Positions 63,762-64,000 of a DNA stretch of 64,000 bases are shown here, piece by piece. Below the pieces are notes generated by a model. That model made no database searches. It was not told the origin of the DNA and worked only from the letters and a program-made list of their open reading frames with translations. A program made the translations under genes and the position numbers. Each line of letters begins with the position of its first letter. Within the stretch, counting starts at the first letter, position 1. Source of the DNA: Dyadobacter chenhuakuii (GTDB lineage Bacteria > Bacteroidota > Bacteroidia > Cytophagales > Spirosomataceae); assembly GCF_023821985.2 (NCBI RefSeq), contig NZ_CP098805.1:2418001-2482000 (forward strand). The letters run 5' to 3'.

Positions 63762-64000
63762 ATGGAGCACGATCGGATAAGAATTCACTTTACCAGCAAC
63801 CGGGAAGAAATTCCCGGCATATTAAGGATCTGCCTGGACCATGTCGTGCAAAACACAAAAAACGCATCCCCATCCCCAGATACATTTTCAAAAATTAAAT
63901 GGGTGATTACGGAGTTGCTGACCAATGCGGTAAAGCATTCAGGAACAAGAGATTGCACATTAAACATTAAGGTAGACAACAACCGCCTTTTTCTTGAAAA
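63762..64000 (+). CDS. HATPase (RsbW/SpoIIAB-type) serine kinase, cut by window end
   Basis: The 5' part only, about 79 residues. After MEHDRIRIHFTSNREEIPGI the N-box WVITELLTNAVKHSG is present, the hallmark of the anti-sigma serine kinase group. It should phosphorylate the upstream STAS protein, completing a kinase-antagonist-phosphatase switch. The rest of the gene lies beyond base 64000. Confidence 0.85.
   Translation, partial: MEHDRIRIHFTSNREEIPGILRICLDHVVQNTKNASPSPDTFSKIKWVITELLTNAVKHSGTRDCTLNIKVDNNRLFLE

Overview
The window reads as chromosomal core DNA of a Gram-negative Bacteroidota bacterium, most likely a Cytophagales/Spirosomaceae member close to Dyadobacter (inference). The reasons are lineage-typical families (DUF3822, DUF5683, DUF1599, a BT_3928-type MauE/DoxX protein, a type IX secretion C-terminal tail), Bacteroidota -7 boxes (TAnnTTTG) before several genes, and conserved blocks such as parA-parB-DUF5683-dapB-lepB and folP-cdaA. 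Coding density is high, GC is moderate, and no rRNA, tRNA, IS element, prophage or CRISPR array was seen.

0.2-11.5 kb: lipoprotein alpha/beta hydrolase, serine acetyltransferase, a TetR regulator, a PPK1-family protein with a strongly altered active site, aldo/keto reductase, pyrE with a CNNM/CorC-type membrane protein, two NUDIX hydrolases, DUF3822-coaD and a CBS-pair protein. 11.6-20.5 kb: a RecD/Pif1-like helicase, a pair of ~150-bp structured repeats, a Sua5/TsaC-type tRNA modification enzyme, a GMC oxidoreductase with its Tat-exported small subunit, an ABC-F ATPase, a secreted propeller-like protein and ribosomal protein S20.

20.6-31.6 kb: c-di-AMP synthase cdaA and folP, facing DUF1599-BT_3928-aroK; a FadL/OmpP1-type outer-membrane protein; a Gly/Tyr/Ser-rich lipoprotein; proS; an FKBP isomerase; an AlbA_2-domain protein abutting dprA. 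31.6-42.3 kb: a GH13 branching-enzyme-like protein, two tandem signal peptidase I genes, dapB, DUF5683, parB, parA, a radical SAM/SPASM protein, and an Lrp/AsnC regulator divergent from alanine dehydrogenase. 42.3-49 kb: a DEAD-box RNA helicase behind a ~340-nt structured leader, then DinB, zinc phospholipase/nuclease-like, Dabb, ung, apaG and a methyltransferase.

49-64 kb: two translationally coupled DUF2157-type membrane proteins, a GH43 hydrolase next to a T9SS-exported SGNH esterase, an EEP phosphatase, EcsC, a minimal Mla set (mlaE-mlaF-mlaD), an orphan Hpt protein, two GT2 glycosyltransferases, and a partner-switching operon (small membrane protein, receiver-PP2C phosphatase, STAS antagonist, HATPase kinase) cut by the window end.

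The observations most worth following are the PPK1 homologue with five conserved active-site positions replaced, the ABC-F protein whose lost motifs all fall on one composite ATP site, the DEAD-box helicase leader, the paired hairpin-rich repeats, and the partner-switching operon coupled to a membrane protein.
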